From: Diphasiastrum complanatum
Lineage: Eukaryota; Streptophyta; Lycopodiopsida; Lycopodiales; Lycopodiaceae
Direction of reading: 5' to 3'
DNA: 64,000 nucleotides
Assembly (NCBI GenBank): GCA_029204225.1
Contig: CM055111.1
Span: forward strand, 18,122,668 to 18,186,667
In this document: positions 40,628-52,394 of the stretch, one piece after another
How the letters are laid out: each line of letters starts with the position of its first letter
How positions within the stretch are numbered: the first letter of the stretch is position 1
The notes under the pieces: model-generated
What the model saw: the letters and a program-made list of their open reading frames with translations, nothing else
Database searches by the model: none
What the model was told of the DNA's origin: nothing
Made by a program: the position numbers and the translations under genes

Positions 40628-42250
40628 TGTAGTTGAATATGGCAATGAGATGTAGGAATCAACTCTAATCTGACATGGATTTCTCATATGTCTCAAAAAT
40701 CTTAAACTGTTGTACAAGGGAATCTGAAGATGGATAGATGAATGAAAATGTGTTTTGGAGATGCTCTACAGAAGACTCTCGTGCAATAGCTATTCATCAA
40801 GCAAAAATCAATCACACAAAATAGGTGAAGAGAAACAAGGAAATAAACAACGTTACAGAGAGTGAGAACTGTATAGCACTTGTCGAACAAAATTTGCATT
40901 CATCAACATTGATAATGTACTTTGATAGTTGCAATATTTCAGCTGTTTTGTAGAGTAATGTGACTTACTCTGACATGCCCTTGTCAAAACAAGGCAGGGT
41001 GGGTGACGCTAGTATCGACCATCAGTGATAGCAAATGTTGTAAAATATAGTTTGAGATGTAGGTATTATTGAGGTACTATATCTTGAGGACCTCTGTGAA
41101 CAAGAGATTCAGAACTGAATCTCTATTTGGATTTCCGAATCCGAGAAATATTGTGTATTGGCACATTGGAAATCTTATCAGCATGTGGAAAGACAAATAG
41201 ATTTGAGGTTGTAGAAGGGGAGAAAAACTGTCAATTCTCTGTGAAGGTTGCTCTTGTCTGGACATTGTAGCAGATGACGGAATATCGGTTTCACTTTCTT
41301 TCGACAAGGACTCATTTCATATTGTCTTTTTTCATTATGGAACTGGTGTATTGTGTAGTATTGTAGAAGTTTGCTAGAAACTTCTCGAGTGAGCAACAAG
41401 CTGAGCGGTTGGGTGCTATGGTGCTCATGTAGTTGTCGTGAGAATTTTATCGGGATTCATAACTGACGTGATGGGCAGGTAGGATCGTAGTTGGTTGTTT
41501 TCGGACAGTCTTTGGAATTGTGTTCAGGACACTCAGCATGGTACTTGGTCTTGACTGGACAATCAACCATGAAGTGGCCAATTTCACCACAGATGAAATA
41601 TCTAGTGTGCAATGGCCCTTGTATAACAGCATAGCCATCTTGTATGGCTAGTGGTTCTGGACTTTCTGGTGGATATTCATGAGAAGTCAAGGCATTTCCA
41701 GATTGTGCCGGTTGTTCTTCATATCGTTGGACTGTATGTGCTTGGATATGCTGATATGAAGGACAAGCATCAGCAGGATGCGTAGCCCGGCAGTGTGGAC
41801 ACCATATTGGTTTTTGTCTATAAGGTACATGTGTAGGGTTTGACTGACTAGGCATACTGCTTTGGATAGACTTCAGGGTAGCTTGAAACTCATTGGTGAG
41901 TTTCTCCATATGTAGTTGATGTTGCTTATTAAGCAACTCCAATTGGGATTTTTAAAGCTGATCTCGGGTGTCCTCGATCGGCCTCAACTCATGGGCAAGA
42001 GCACGTGGTGCCTTCCTTTCCTTGGATTCGTCAACATGTGATCCTTCGTCTTCTTCCTTGATGGCATCAGACATAGCTAACTTTAGGCTCATATATTCGT
42101 CATTTTATTTAAGCTCGCGTCTAATCCATCTTGGAAGGCTGACTGAAGACCAGATGATGAGCATTTTTTTGGAGGGCTGTTCCTGTACTTGACTTATTCG
42201 AACATCTTCACAGATATAGGTAGTCGAACAATTTCTGTTCATTCTTTCTT
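40628..42250 (-). other. Insert present only in the right block, with gag-like gene fragment
   Basis: Absent from the left block. At 41942-41457 minus it encodes 161 residues: coiled start 'MELLNKQHQLHMEKLTNEFQ', a C-x2-C...H...C cluster 'WCPHCRATHPADACP', a Pro-rich segment and a CCHC knuckle YFICGEIGHFMVDCP whose first cysteine is lost. This resembles a retroelement Gag nucleic-acid-binding tail, but I cannot assign the family. The rest (40628-41450) shows no gene. Confidence 0.5.
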
Positions 42251-43025
42251 TGCCCATTTTCGAGCTCTCGAGCTCCTCGACATAGGATGAACTATTGTTG
42301 TTCTCCTATATGTTCTATGCGACTTGTTTCTCTAGTTCTGGCGGCAATCCATGGCTACATGACCCTTCTTGTGGCAATGGATACACTCAATCTTGGGATT
42401 GAGCCAGTAGGTATCTATTGTATGCCCGTCTCTTCTGCATCTCACACAAGTCTTCTTGTCTGCACCTTGTTGTTTTGACCTCTTGCCTTTGCTTGTTCCC
42501 TCTACTTGCTGGTTGGACTCCCTCTTAGGCTTAAATTGCTTCTTTTTTTTTCTTTGTTGCCATAGAGGGCCTAGTCAAAACCATCTTTGTGATCAAGATG
42601 TTCTCTGGCCTCGACTTCCTCTCAAATCTCGACAATCGCCTTTTCGAGGTTCATGGTGGGATCTTTCACGAGCAGGGTCCTTGTCATCTGGAATGATCTG
42701 GGTAAGGCTCTCAACAGGTACGTGAGCTGCTTCTCAGCTGACACAACGTTCTCTGCTCCAGAGTTATGTAGTGACAGAAACAGATTCTTCATCTTTCTTA
42801 CGAAAGAAGTGAGTTTTTTTTCATCTCACTGCAAATTCGTTAGCTGATCTTTCAACATCATGATTTGACTTCTTGATTTCCTCTGAAATCTGGTGAGTAA
42901 TGCATTCCACGTCTCCTTAGCTTTGGAGAGTGTAACCAAGTCAAGTGTGAGACTATCTTCGGTGGAAGATGATAGCAAGACTACTGCCTTGTCATTTTTC
43001 TCCCTCCATTCGCGTAGCTCCCCTT
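42251..43025 (-). pseudogene. Copia family C gag, right copy, with two zinc knuckles
   Basis: Minus strand. Gag core around 43000-42600 with 'LHNSGAENVVSAEKQLTYLL' and 'AIVEI' followed by a stop; then a Lys-rich stretch near 42540 and two knuckles near 42475-42350: CVRCRRDGHTIDTYW (last Cys replaced by Trp) and CIHCHKKGHVAMDC. It aligns with 12773-13541 in its core. No LTR or PBS follows; the sequence changes at about 43025. Confidence 0.75.
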
Positions 43026-43134
43026 ATTAACTTTATTAAGTCTATATAGCTCTAAGATTAAAATACATATTGTCCTCAAAATTGCCAAATAAACTCAACA
43101 TGAAAAATCTTAAACTAGTTGACAATTTTTCACA
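43026..43134 (-). repeat. Fragment of an A-like LTR start
   Basis: On the minus strand TGTGAAAAATTGTCAACTAG starts at 43134, the first 20 bases of the family A LTR, preceded by AACTAGTTGAAGAGAGAG. Similarity fades after about 25 bases and sequence breaks at about 43026. Confidence 0.6.
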
Positions 43135-43345
43135 CTCTCTCTTCAACTAGTTCTACCACACAACTTTGATAGAATGATATCCATTCTAAGTATGGCCTTC
43201 TTTCTATGGTTTTATAATAGCCTTCATAATTGATATAGAAAATAGTATCTACATTGAATGCTTCACTATTTCTTACATCAATTTTACATAGCAAGATGTA
43301 ACTAAAATATGAAGAACCAAATAGAATGTAAATACAATGATTCCT
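43135..43345 (-). other. End of the unknown module, minus-strand copy
   Basis: Matches 23985-24190 of B1 ('catcaattttacata', 'tagtgaagcattc', 'gaaagaaggcc'), then passes straight to the pre-LTR purine tract, skipping RNase H. Its other side joins a family C RNase H at about 43346. Confidence 0.75.
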
Positions 43346-44410
43346 CCATATTCTTTCGTCAGATGTATTGCAGAGGTGTTATCCATCTGCAAGACTAGAG
43401 GCTCATTCCTTGTTTCGTCCAATTCATCCAGGAACTGCCTTAGCCAAATTATCATGTTGGCCATCTTTGCTGCTGCAATGTCCTCTGCTTCGCAGGATGA
43501 CTGGGCCACAATGGTCTGCTTCTTGCTAACCCAGAGAACTACTGCTCCTGATGAGACGGTGCATCCCCTTGAAACGCTTTTACAATCGTCCTTTAGGGAT
43601 GCCCAGCTAGCATCACTATAGGAAAGCATCCTGAAACCTACATCACAACAATAACACAACTCGTAATCCCTCGTCAATTGAAGATATTGCAAAATTCGTT
43701 TTGCAATCTTCCAATGTGTCGAGCTTGGATTCGTACAAAATTGGCTCATCCTGAACACTGCATAAGCAATGTCAGGACATGTATTGTCTGCAAGGTACAT
43801 CAGAGAACCTACCAGCTTCCTGTAAGGTGTGAGCTGCATCTGTTTTCTCTCTTCCTCAGTCTTCGAACAATCATCGTTTGTCAGCACCGTTCCTGCGAGC
43901 ATTGGAGTATTCGCTCCTTTGCAGTTCAACATCCCAAAATCCTCTAGGATTTTTTGGGTGTATCTAGACCGATGAAGGTATAGCTTACCTCCCTCATAGT
44001 CCGTTTCAATTTGCAAGCCTAGGTAACACCTGGCTTCTCCCAGATACACAATCTCGAAATATTTCGAGATGTCTGTCTTCACTTCAGCAATCAGCTGCTC
44101 ACTCTTGCAAAGTATCAAAGTGTCATCCACATATACAACCACAGTGATGATCTGCCCATCTGTGACTCTGACATACACATTAGAATCAGCCGACAGTAGC
44201 TTGAATCCTAATGATTTCAGGGCTTAATCCTTCTTCTTGTACCATTGTCTGGCTGACTATTTCAGACCGTAGATATTTCTATGCATTTTGCATGCATAAA
44301 TAGGAAGTGAATTTGAGACATATCTTGGGGGTTGATCCATGTAGACCTCTTCGTCTAATTCGCCATGCAAGAAGGCTGTCTTACCGTCCGCAATGTGCAT
44401 ATCTCTTTAC
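43346..44410 (-). pseudogene. Family C reverse transcriptase (second half) and RNase H
   Basis: From 44410: '[18 protein letters not shown]', then stops near 44250 and 44225, then open from 44178: VVYVDDTLILCKS catalytic region, 'YFEIVYLGEARCYLGLQIE', 'PYRKLVGSLMYLADNTCPDI', RNase H 'YSDASWASLKDDCKSVSRGC', 'QSSCEAEDIAAAK' and 'QMDNTSAIHLTKE'. The open frame continues without a break into module sequence ('YGGIIVFTFYLVLHILVTSC') and stops at 43273. A chimera of two copia families. Confidence 0.88.
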
Positions 44411-44810
44411 AATCCAGTTCTTGATGTTCTTGGGATGTTCAAGAATCAAAAGGCTGGTTGGTTTCTTGATTCTTGGACTTCTAAAATGCTATAGATTAGT
44501 TCTTGTTTTTTGTTTTGTCAATTTATGCAAGTAAAGTAGTGTAGGATCTGATTCAGTTCATTTTCAGAGTAGGTAGCTGTAGAATCTACAGAATGTCCAT
44601 TTGGGTTGTATGTTGATCTGTGAATGAACGTTCTTGGCTTGCATCTATGTATGAATGTAAGTGCGTTCAAGAGAGACGACCTTGAGTTGTCCTCTAACAT
44701 GCAGAACAAAATATACTACAATGAGAATCTATTTCCTTTTGCCTAATCTGGGTCTTTAAACAAGAAAGATAAACTCAAGAAGAACCCACCGTCTCTGTTG
44801 ATAGGCAGAA
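44411..44810. other. Spacer between inverted family C pieces
   Basis: No recognised feature; no repeat partner seen. Confidence 0.5.
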
Positions 44811-46184
44811 GTAAGAAAGAATTAATTTTAAAAAATCAATAGATCCTCTGGATCAGGGGATCTGTCAACAGAAGATGTGTGTGCAGCATCAACATCTGAC
44901 ACACATGAGGTGATCCTAGATTCAGGAGCCACCTCACACTTCGTGACATGAATCATGTATGATTTCAGAAGTGCAGATCCCTCAAGATTCATAGTTCTTG
45001 GAGATGGATCTAGACATCAAGTGAATGATATTGGTTCACTATGGCTCAACACAAATGGCAGAGAAAGACGACTCGAAGGCATTCTGTTCATGCCTACTCT
45101 GCAACAAGACTTGCTCTCTGTAGCAAGAATAGCAGATGCAAGGATGCGTGTGACGTTTTCTGACGAAGCATGCAACGTGATTGATGCCAATACTAGTACT
45201 CTCATCGCTCAAGGAAGAAGGAAAGGGAACCTATATCATCTGAAGGTACGCCTACCTGTAGATCAGGTGCATCAGACTCATGACGACTCGCCAGATACTT
45301 TGTGGCACAGAAGACTCTACCACATGAACTCAATGGCACTTTAGCAAGCAAGCCATCATGGAGCAATAACAGGGTTCAACATCTCGAATGCAACTAGTTC
45401 AACCACCTGTGATGCATGCTTGAAGGGCAAGATGTCACACACACCATTCATCAAAGACTCCTACAGAACGACAAAGATTATGGAGCTAGTACACTCTGAC
45501 ATCTATGGATCATTCGGAGTGGTCTCACTAGGAGATTCAAAGTATTACATAACCTTCATTGATGATTATAGCAAATTTTCCAGAGTGTATTTCATTCAGA
45601 ATAAATCTGAAACACTTGATAAATTCACTAAATATGTGAATTGGCAGAAAGATGCACAAGCAGCAAAGTAAAGCAGATCAGAATAGATGGAGGTGGCGAA
45701 TACATCTCCAATCGCTTCACTGACTTTTGAAATGATTGTGGCATCATTCACAAAAGAACTGCAGCCTACACACTGCAGCACAATGGTGTTGTTGAACGAA
45801 AGAACAGGATCCTAATGGAATCAGCCAGATGCATGATGGCCTACTCGAAAGCTCCAAGGGCACTATGGGTTGAAGTAGTAGCTACAACCGCATACATCCA
45901 GAACAGAACATGCAAGTCTGGTGTTCCTCACACGACACCACATGAGCTATGGGTCTTCAAGCTCAAATACGGACTAGACGAGTTAACAAAATACAAGACA
46001 AGACTGGTAGCGAAAGGTTTTTCTCAGAGATACGGTATAGACTACTCTGAAACCTTCTCTCCTGTCGTCAAACATTCATCCCTATGTCTGTTATTTGCAT
46101 ATGCGGACAGTAAGACAGCCTTCTTGCATTGTAAATTAGAGGAAGAGGTCTACATGGATCAACCCCCAGGATATGTCTAAAATT
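44811..46184 (+). pseudogene. Family C fragment 1: protease, integrase, start of reverse transcriptase
   Basis: Protease 'ILDSGATSHFVT' near 44918, stop, then open 44955-45344 with 'DLLSVARIADARMRVTFSDE'. Integrase zinc region 'LWHRRLYHMNS' and 'CDACLKGKMSHTP', then 'LVHSDIYGSFG' and 'YITFIDDYSKFSRVYF'. Frame breaks at 45669 and beyond. 'HELW' near 45950 is joined directly to 'FKLKYG' of reverse transcriptase, so the integrase end and linker are deleted. It ends after '[14 protein letters not shown]' at 46180, where fragment 2 begins. Confidence 0.88.
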
Positions 46185-48127
46185 CATGTCTGATTTTAGA
46201 AGTGCAGATCCTTCAAGTATCATAGTTCTTGGAGATGGATCTAAACATCAAGTGAACGGTATTGGTTCACTGTGGATCAACACCAATGGCAGAGACATAC
46301 GACTCGAAGACATTCTGTTCATGCCTACACTGTAGCAAGACTTGCTTTCTGTAGCAAGAATAGCAGATGCAGGAATGCGTATGACATTTTTTGATGAAGC
46401 ATGCAACATGGTTGATGCTAGTACCAGTGCTCTGATCGCTCAAGGCAGAAGGAAAGGTAGTCTATATCATTTGAAGGTATGCCTACCTGCAGATCAGGTG
46501 CATCAGACTCATGATGACTCGCCATACACTCTGTGGCACAAGAGACTCTGCCACATGAACTCAATGGCACTTTACCAAGCAAGCCATCATGGAGCAATAA
46601 TAGGGGTCAGTATCTCGAATACAACCAGTTCGACCACCTGTGATGCATGTTTGAAGAGTAAGATGTCACGCACTCCATACATCAAAGACTCCTACAGAAC
46701 GATCAAGATTCTGGAGTTAGTGCATTCTAACATCTGTGGGCCTTTCAATATGATCTCAATAGGAGGTTCAAAATATTATATAACCTTCATTGATGATTAT
46801 AGTAAATTCGCCAAAGTGTATTTTATTCAAAATAAATCTGAAACACTTGATAAATTAATAGAAGATGTGAATTGGGCTGAGAGATATACAGGCATCAAGG
46901 TTAAGTAGATCAGATTAGATCGGGGTGATGAATACATCTCGAATCGCTTTACTGACTTCTACAATGATTGTGGCATCATTCATACAAGGATTGGAGCCTA
47001 CACACCGCAGCACAATGGTGTTGTAGAAAGAAAGAACAGGGCCCTGATGGAAGCTGTCAGATGCATGATGGCCTACTCGAAGGCTGCAAGGGTACTGTGG
47101 GCTGAAGCAGTAGCTACAACCGCATACATCCTGAACAAGACAGACAAGCTTGGTGTCCCTCACACGACACCACATGAGTTATGGTGGGGTAGAAAGCCCA
47201 ACCTGTCTCACATCAGAATCTTTGGCTGGGCAGCTTATGCACATATTCCTAATAAGCTTTGAAAGAAGCTTGATGAGAAAGCCGAGCAGGGATTTCTAGT
47301 AGGTTATGACAACAATTCGTCATACTACAGAGTCTACATGCCAGACACGAACACTGTGAGAACAATGAGAGATGTCAGATTTGATGAGAGCAGGACAATG
47401 GCCAATGACGATCCTGTCAGCTATGAAGTTCTGAAAAGACAGGACTATGACCTGCCGCCAGTGACAGAGGGAGGAGAAGATGAACACAAAAATGAAGAGT
47501 TTTGAGTCACTTCCCGTTCGAGTGACGAATCTGAAAACGAAAGATTCGAGAGGTTGCTTACTTCTACAATTCCTGTAAACCAAGATGGTTCTGGACCCAG
47601 CGGAGCAAACAAAGACAAAGACATTGTTGTCCTAGGAGGATCTCCTAGAAGCTCGACAAGACCACGAAGGGCGCCAGCAAGATACGTGCCAGGTAGCTCT
47701 GCTTCTACATCAGAAGAGTTCTGTGGATTCAGTGGTGAACCACAGACTTTCGAGGAAGCGATTGAATTTCCAAAGAAGGACAGATGGATCCAAGCCATGA
47801 ACGAAGAGATGGAGTCCATGAGGAAGAACCAGGTATGGACGTTGCAACCATTACCATATAAGCGTAAGACTGTCAAATGCAAATGGATTTCCAAGCTCAA
47901 ATACGGACCAGATGGAAATGTCATGAAATACAATGCAAGACTGGTAGCGAAGGAATTTCTCAGAGATATGGTATTGACTACTCTAAAACCTTCTCTCCTG
48001 TGGTCAAACATCCGTCCCTACGTCTGTTATTTGCATATGCAGCAACTTATGACCTCATGATCCACATTGTGCACGAGAAGACAGCCTTCTTGCATGGCGA
48101 GCTAGACGAAGAGGTCTATATGGATCA
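46185..48127 (+). pseudogene. Family C fragment 2: protease to start of reverse transcriptase
   Basis: Repeats fragment 1 from the protease middle onward ('FRSADPSSIIVLGDGSKHQV'), and is more complete. Integrase is open at 46342-46908, then '[20 protein letters not shown]' and 'WWGRKPNLSHIRIFGWAAYA', linker 'DTNTVRTMRDVRFDESRTMA', and reverse transcriptase from 'KDRWIQAMNEEMESMRKNQV' to '[12 protein letters not shown]'. Several shifts. It stops at the same protein position as fragment 1, here because a family C LTR begins at 48128. Confidence 0.88.
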
Positions 48128-48505
48128 ACCTGAAGAAACAAAACGTTTCTAATTACAAAGCCTTGCTAGCTTTCAGCCCTCAACCCGACGAAGACATTCG
48201 CGAACTCGAAGATCTGGAGACACAAAGCACGAAAAGTTTCGCGAACACAAAAGTCAAAGGAAACGAAGACGAATGGTTTATGAACACGAACGTCAGAGCA
48301 GACGAAGACGAACGGTTCGCGAACACGAAAGATTCACGAATGAGAATCTTTTGCGGTCCAGTACGAGTGAAGGCAAACGACCAAAACAAAACCAACGACA
48401 GAAACGAAACCTTCTCCTGCCTACATGCTCGAAAGAGTACCAGCAGGATCATGCAAGTACCCAGAAGTACAGATTTCTGATCTGATGGTATGACATCAGC
48501 AGATA
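48128..48505 (+). repeat. Truncated family C LTR
   Basis: Starts TGAAGAAACAAAACGTTTC and aligns with minus-strand 14461 down to about 14170 ('attcacgaa', 'gagaatcttttgcggtcca', 'tgacatcagcagat'). After about 48505 the match is lost. Confidence 0.7.
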
Positions 48506-48529
48506 CATTTTAGGTTGTGGCTTAGATTT

Positions 48530-48920
48530 AGGGTTTGGAAGAGATCTAGAACCTTCCATAAGTTGATAAGCTTGAGTAAGAGCATCCAAATAGGACAAAA
48601 GGCTATTATAAATAGTCTACAAGCATGGGAGCATTTCATCTCTCTTATTCTTCTCTCATTCATTCTTATGGAATATCTCTTTGGGGTTCTACATCCATTT
48701 TTGCATTTTAGTGATGATATAATAATGGATTATTGTGTATAGAATGCTATTTTTCTTATATGTATGAGGTCCCACGTGTGAGTATCGTTGTTGTACGACT
48801 GTTGCACGGACTGGAACAATAAATCAACTTACATAAGTGATTTTGACAAGTTCTTGTTGAGTTTACGTCTTTTACATGTAGTAGATGCAATATTTCTGCA
48901 TTGTAAAAATCTTGATTTCT
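48530..48920 (+). repeat. Diverged, truncated B-like LTR
   Basis: Weak but colinear similarity to the middle of the B LTR: 'ctattataaatag' TATA region at about 48603-48615, 'catctctcttattcttctctcatt', 'gaatgctattttt', 'cccacgtgtgagta' (48771-48784), 'tgcacggactggaaca', and a B-like 'gtagatgcaatatttctgcattg'. No TG/CA ends found. Confidence 0.5.
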
Positions 48921-50490
48921 CAAAAAAATTATGTATGCAATTCATGTTCGCCACATTGTGTGAACATAAGATAATTGTAAAATTTGGCCACCATATTATG
49001 GAAAGTGAAATTGGTCACCTACTTTCTTGACATATGATGAAATCTTTATGAAACTTGAAAATGACCTCACATGAGAAAAAATGTTTGTTTATCGGCAAAA
49101 ATTTGGGACGCAAGATTTTGAAGGCAAATTTTTTTAAAAACCTATAAACAAATTGGAGGGAAACCTAATTTAAAAATTTCAGCCATGAATAAAGGATTTC
49201 ATCATTATCCTTTAAATTTTATGCTTGAGAAAGATCCTTTTATTTTACACTTAGTAAGATCACTCTTTAGTTACAACTTCACTTGACAAACTCACCATAA
49301 TTTTATGATGAAATTATGTTGCTAAAATGAATTTTTTTTTTTGCATACATATTAAGCAACTAGTTACAACATATACAACTTGGCAATGCCATTTACAAAG
49401 CTAGCCTCCTTAGATGTTACTACATAGCATAGTGGTCGGGATTCAAGACTTCACCTTTTTGGTGGCAATCAACAACTCTACCAAGTACACCCCAGTGTGA
49501 CGGGCAGATCCTTTTTTAATACCTAAAGGATAAAGTAAGCTTAAATAACTCCAATTTCAAAATCTTGGATGCCACATGTAGTAGAAGCTCCTAGAAGCAA
49601 CGGGTTTTTGTGTGTGAGGCTTCTTCCAATTCTTTTTGATAGACTCTCTAAATCAATACGAATCTTCTCGGACTCCTCTTTTTTGGCTGCAAAGGGCCAC
49701 GACGCTAAGACCTCGGGCTCCAGCCTCCGACGCGGACCGACCTCTCACATAAGAAATATTTAGGGAGTCGGTTTCCTAATTTCCTTTCATGAGTCCAAGT
49801 GAGAGGACTACTGTCTAAGCACCAACGCCACGCAGCTGCCTCACGGACGGTGTTGTATGCTTGCACAGGTCACGTCAGATATTATTATTATTGCTATTCA
49901 GTCATTCGCTATTCCTATTCTCGAATCTCCACTGGGCCCTGCAGCAATGCCTGCCATCAGTTTTTTCGCCCTTTTTGTGGATCCCATGGGATTCGGGAAT
50001 CGCATACGAGGAGACTCGTGAGACATAGTCAGAGCCGACTCTGAACTCTGGACTTTTGTGCTACGTGCAACACAAGCCTTCTTGCTTGATCGAGAATATA
50101 ATAAGATCAAACATACATGTATAGTTATTGCTGGATCGATCTTCAAACCTGTATAAGTGTAGATCGTCGCAGGACATTGTGAATGCTTTCATACAGTACA
50201 TACAAAGCTTAGATATTTTGCATGACTTCTTGTTTCAACAGAGCAAGTCATCGCTTGATAATTGACTAAATATCAGACATTTTATCACTGGCAGATAAAA
50301 AAAACAACTAGCTCATCAAAGGTTGATCTCCAAAATACATCCAACTGACTGTATAATAAGTGAAGAACACGTAGGGCTTGTTCCTAGAGTTGTAAAGCAG
50401 ATTAATTCTTTATGCGGGAAAAGTTTGAAGCACTCAATTTGGCTCTGCTGTCATATAACTGCACGTCGAACGAGTTTGGGTGCTTTTAAG
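48921..50490. other. Stretch without a recognised gene
   Basis: AT-rich to 49560. 'tagcatagtgg' at about 49423-49433 looks like an RNA polymerase III A box, but no B box at proper spacing was found. 49660-50050 is richer in GC than its surroundings and could be upstream control sequence of the transporter gene; no specific element is claimed. Confidence 0.35.
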
Positions 50491-50499
50491 AAATAGGGA

Positions 50500-50918
50500 A
50501 TGTTTCTGCAATTAAATGCCGTGACTTTTGCTCCAAAACATTATTTTCGACGCACTTCAATATCTGGCACTCGACTTAAGTGTTCAGTTCGAGATCTTGC
50601 TATACAATGTCTCGTACGAAGAAAAAGAATAAATAACGTTTCGTCTTATACATCAGCTTCTAGATTGCTGCAAACGACCGCAATGTAGATGTGTATGTCT
50701 TAGATTTGACATAGAAAAACACATCTTGAAGGCAAGACAAAAGAAAGATAGTAGATACCGTGTGAAAGAGGACGATAGTAGAAGTCTGGTAAAAAAGACA
50801 ATTCCCGATCCCGAAAACGAATGCCCATACGCAGCAGTGGACCAAGCACCTCACAATGTAAATCCCTCAAATTACATCGGCGCCATCCGTCCACAGCTAG
50901 TAAGAACATATCGTAGCA
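50500..50918 (+). other. Possible first exon with transit-peptide-like start
   Basis: An ATG at 50500 opens 62 codons rich in Arg, Ser and Thr and almost without acidic residues ('MFLQLNAVTFAPKHYFRRTS'), as in plastid transit peptides. It stops at 50688; a second open frame overlapping it from about 50633 ('ARQKKDSRYRVKEDDSRSLV', 'DPENECPYAAVDQAPHNVNP') runs to GTACGTACGT at 50919, a good splice donor. A 1-base shift near 50680 would join them. Whether it belongs to the transporter gene downstream is inference. Confidence 0.3.
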
Positions 50919-51435
50919 TTGTACGTACGTAATTCTAAATACTAGTGCGAAATGTTAGGAACATGGATCTTGAGATACAAACTTATGGCAATGCAATATT
51001 ATGAAAGTGATGAAAATGAAGTGTTTATTGTTTGATTATCTCTATCGTTATGATCTTGCGGTTTTGTCTTTTTACAAAACTCTTTCCATCATTTCATATA
51101 AAAATTCGAAGACACAAAACCTTTGTTTACATGTCTTTCTCTCCTTCAAGCTAACAATGCATGGATAGCAGGTGATGCTTGTTCCCTTGATGAAACTTTG
51201 CGCTGGCCGGTCGGTAACTGGAGTCAAGTGGCTTTCTACCTTTATAGCACTATCTGGTAATCTATCTAATATCAGCTATCAAATATTTAGTCATTCAGGC
51301 AGTTAATTAGTAGAAGCTCTCAGATGTACTACATGGTAAAAGGCATTCAGTGCATGGTCTTTCTGGAGGTGTCGATAACCTATCCCAGATGAGCGGTTAA
51401 AGTCACTAATCAAACATTGATTTTCCCTGTTAGGT

Positions 51436-52335
51436 ATGGGTGTGCTGGAGGAAGAAGGTTCAGGGTGGAAAGGCATCATTATTCCACAACGTGGAAACCC
51501 GTGGGTTTTCGCGAGTTCATTAATTTCTGCTCTGCAAATATTTCGATCAGAAGTCTTTGGAATCGCTAAAGCATTGGATGCAAAGCGTTTAAATGCCATT
51601 CAGTCGGCCGTATTATCTGTCCTCAGCTTTTTCTGGGAGATATGCAACCTATGCACCAGTTCTAGTGATTGGGGTTTAGACTTTACAACACTGGCTCAAC
51701 ATTTACCATGGCTTCCATTAATCTACAATGGCATCGTCTGTGGTGGAATTTGCAGCTGGTTGGAAATACGAGCTCTGCGTGGAGTGAACGCATCCGTCGC
51801 CACTTTGATTTACATGACTATTCCGGTCTGGGGTGCATTTTTCTCTACACTTCTCCGACACAAATCTCCGAGCGAGCTTGAACTTGTGGGAGCGCCAATG
51901 ATTCTGCTAGCAACTATGTGGACTAACAAAATGACTTCTGAACAGCGTACCAATAGTTCTCAACCATACCAAAATGATCAGGGCCTTACTAGACAGAACA
52001 GAGATCAGAGTAGCCATTTGAATCGTCGACAGGAATTTTCCAGGCCAGATGAAGGCTATTTGATGGAAAATGTCCTGGCATCGACGCTCCTCAGTGCTGA
52101 TCATCTTCCAGGAGTCATGTTAATATCTCAACTAAAATCTCCGTTCTATACTGCTCAAACTGAGAGGCTTGTCAAAGATGTAGATGTCATATTTCAAGAG
52201 AACACGGATTGTCTATCCGACTTTACCACCATTTTTAAACCTCCACAATGCGCCGAAGTTCATAATACGGCTGTAAATGTTGGATCTCCATGTTTTCTGT
52301 GCACTGAAGAGCATGTCTGTGATATTGGCGCATGA
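51436..52335 (+). CDS. EamA/drug-metabolite transporter, C-terminal half (3' exon)
   Basis: Open frame of 299 codons, preceded by a T-rich acceptor (ccctgttag, ending 51433). Residues 24-48 'VFASSLISALQIFRSEVFGI' and on, with hydrophobic segments at about 54-72, 93-109, 119-141 and 147-161. The order 'AKRLNAIQSAVL', 'GVNASVATLIYMTIPVWGAF' and 'LVGAPMILLATMW' fits the second EamA repeat of the drug/metabolite transporter superfamily of membrane carriers. The family normally has about ten segments; only four or five are here, so the first half must be in upstream exons or lost. I found no good candidate for it at 50950-51430. The last 130 residues are hydrophilic and unfamiliar. Substrate cannot be told. 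A pseudogene copy lies at 33500-34200. Confidence 0.6.
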   Translation: MGVLEEEGSGWKGIIIPQRGNPWVFASSLISALQIFRSEVFGIAKALDAKRLNAIQSAVLSVLSFFWEICNLCTSSSDWGLDFTTLAQHLPWLPLIYNGIVCGGICSWLEIRALRGVNASVATLIYMTIPVWGAFFSTLLRHKSPSELELVGAPMILLATMWTNKMTSEQRTNSSQPYQNDQGLTRQNRDQSSHLNRRQEFSRPDEGYLMENVLASTLLSADHLPGVMLISQLKSPFYTAQTERLVKDVDVIFQENTDCLSDFTTIFKPPQCAEVHNTAVNVGSPCFLCTEEHVCDIGA

Positions 52336-52394
52336 TCAGTGCTTAATATTTTGTTCGCCAAATGCGTAATTCAATCTAAGTAGATATATATAAT

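Noticed and set aside
49415-49450. tRNA-like A box suggesting a tRNA gene or SINE
   Set aside because: No B box at the right spacing and no cloverleaf; not enough to call.
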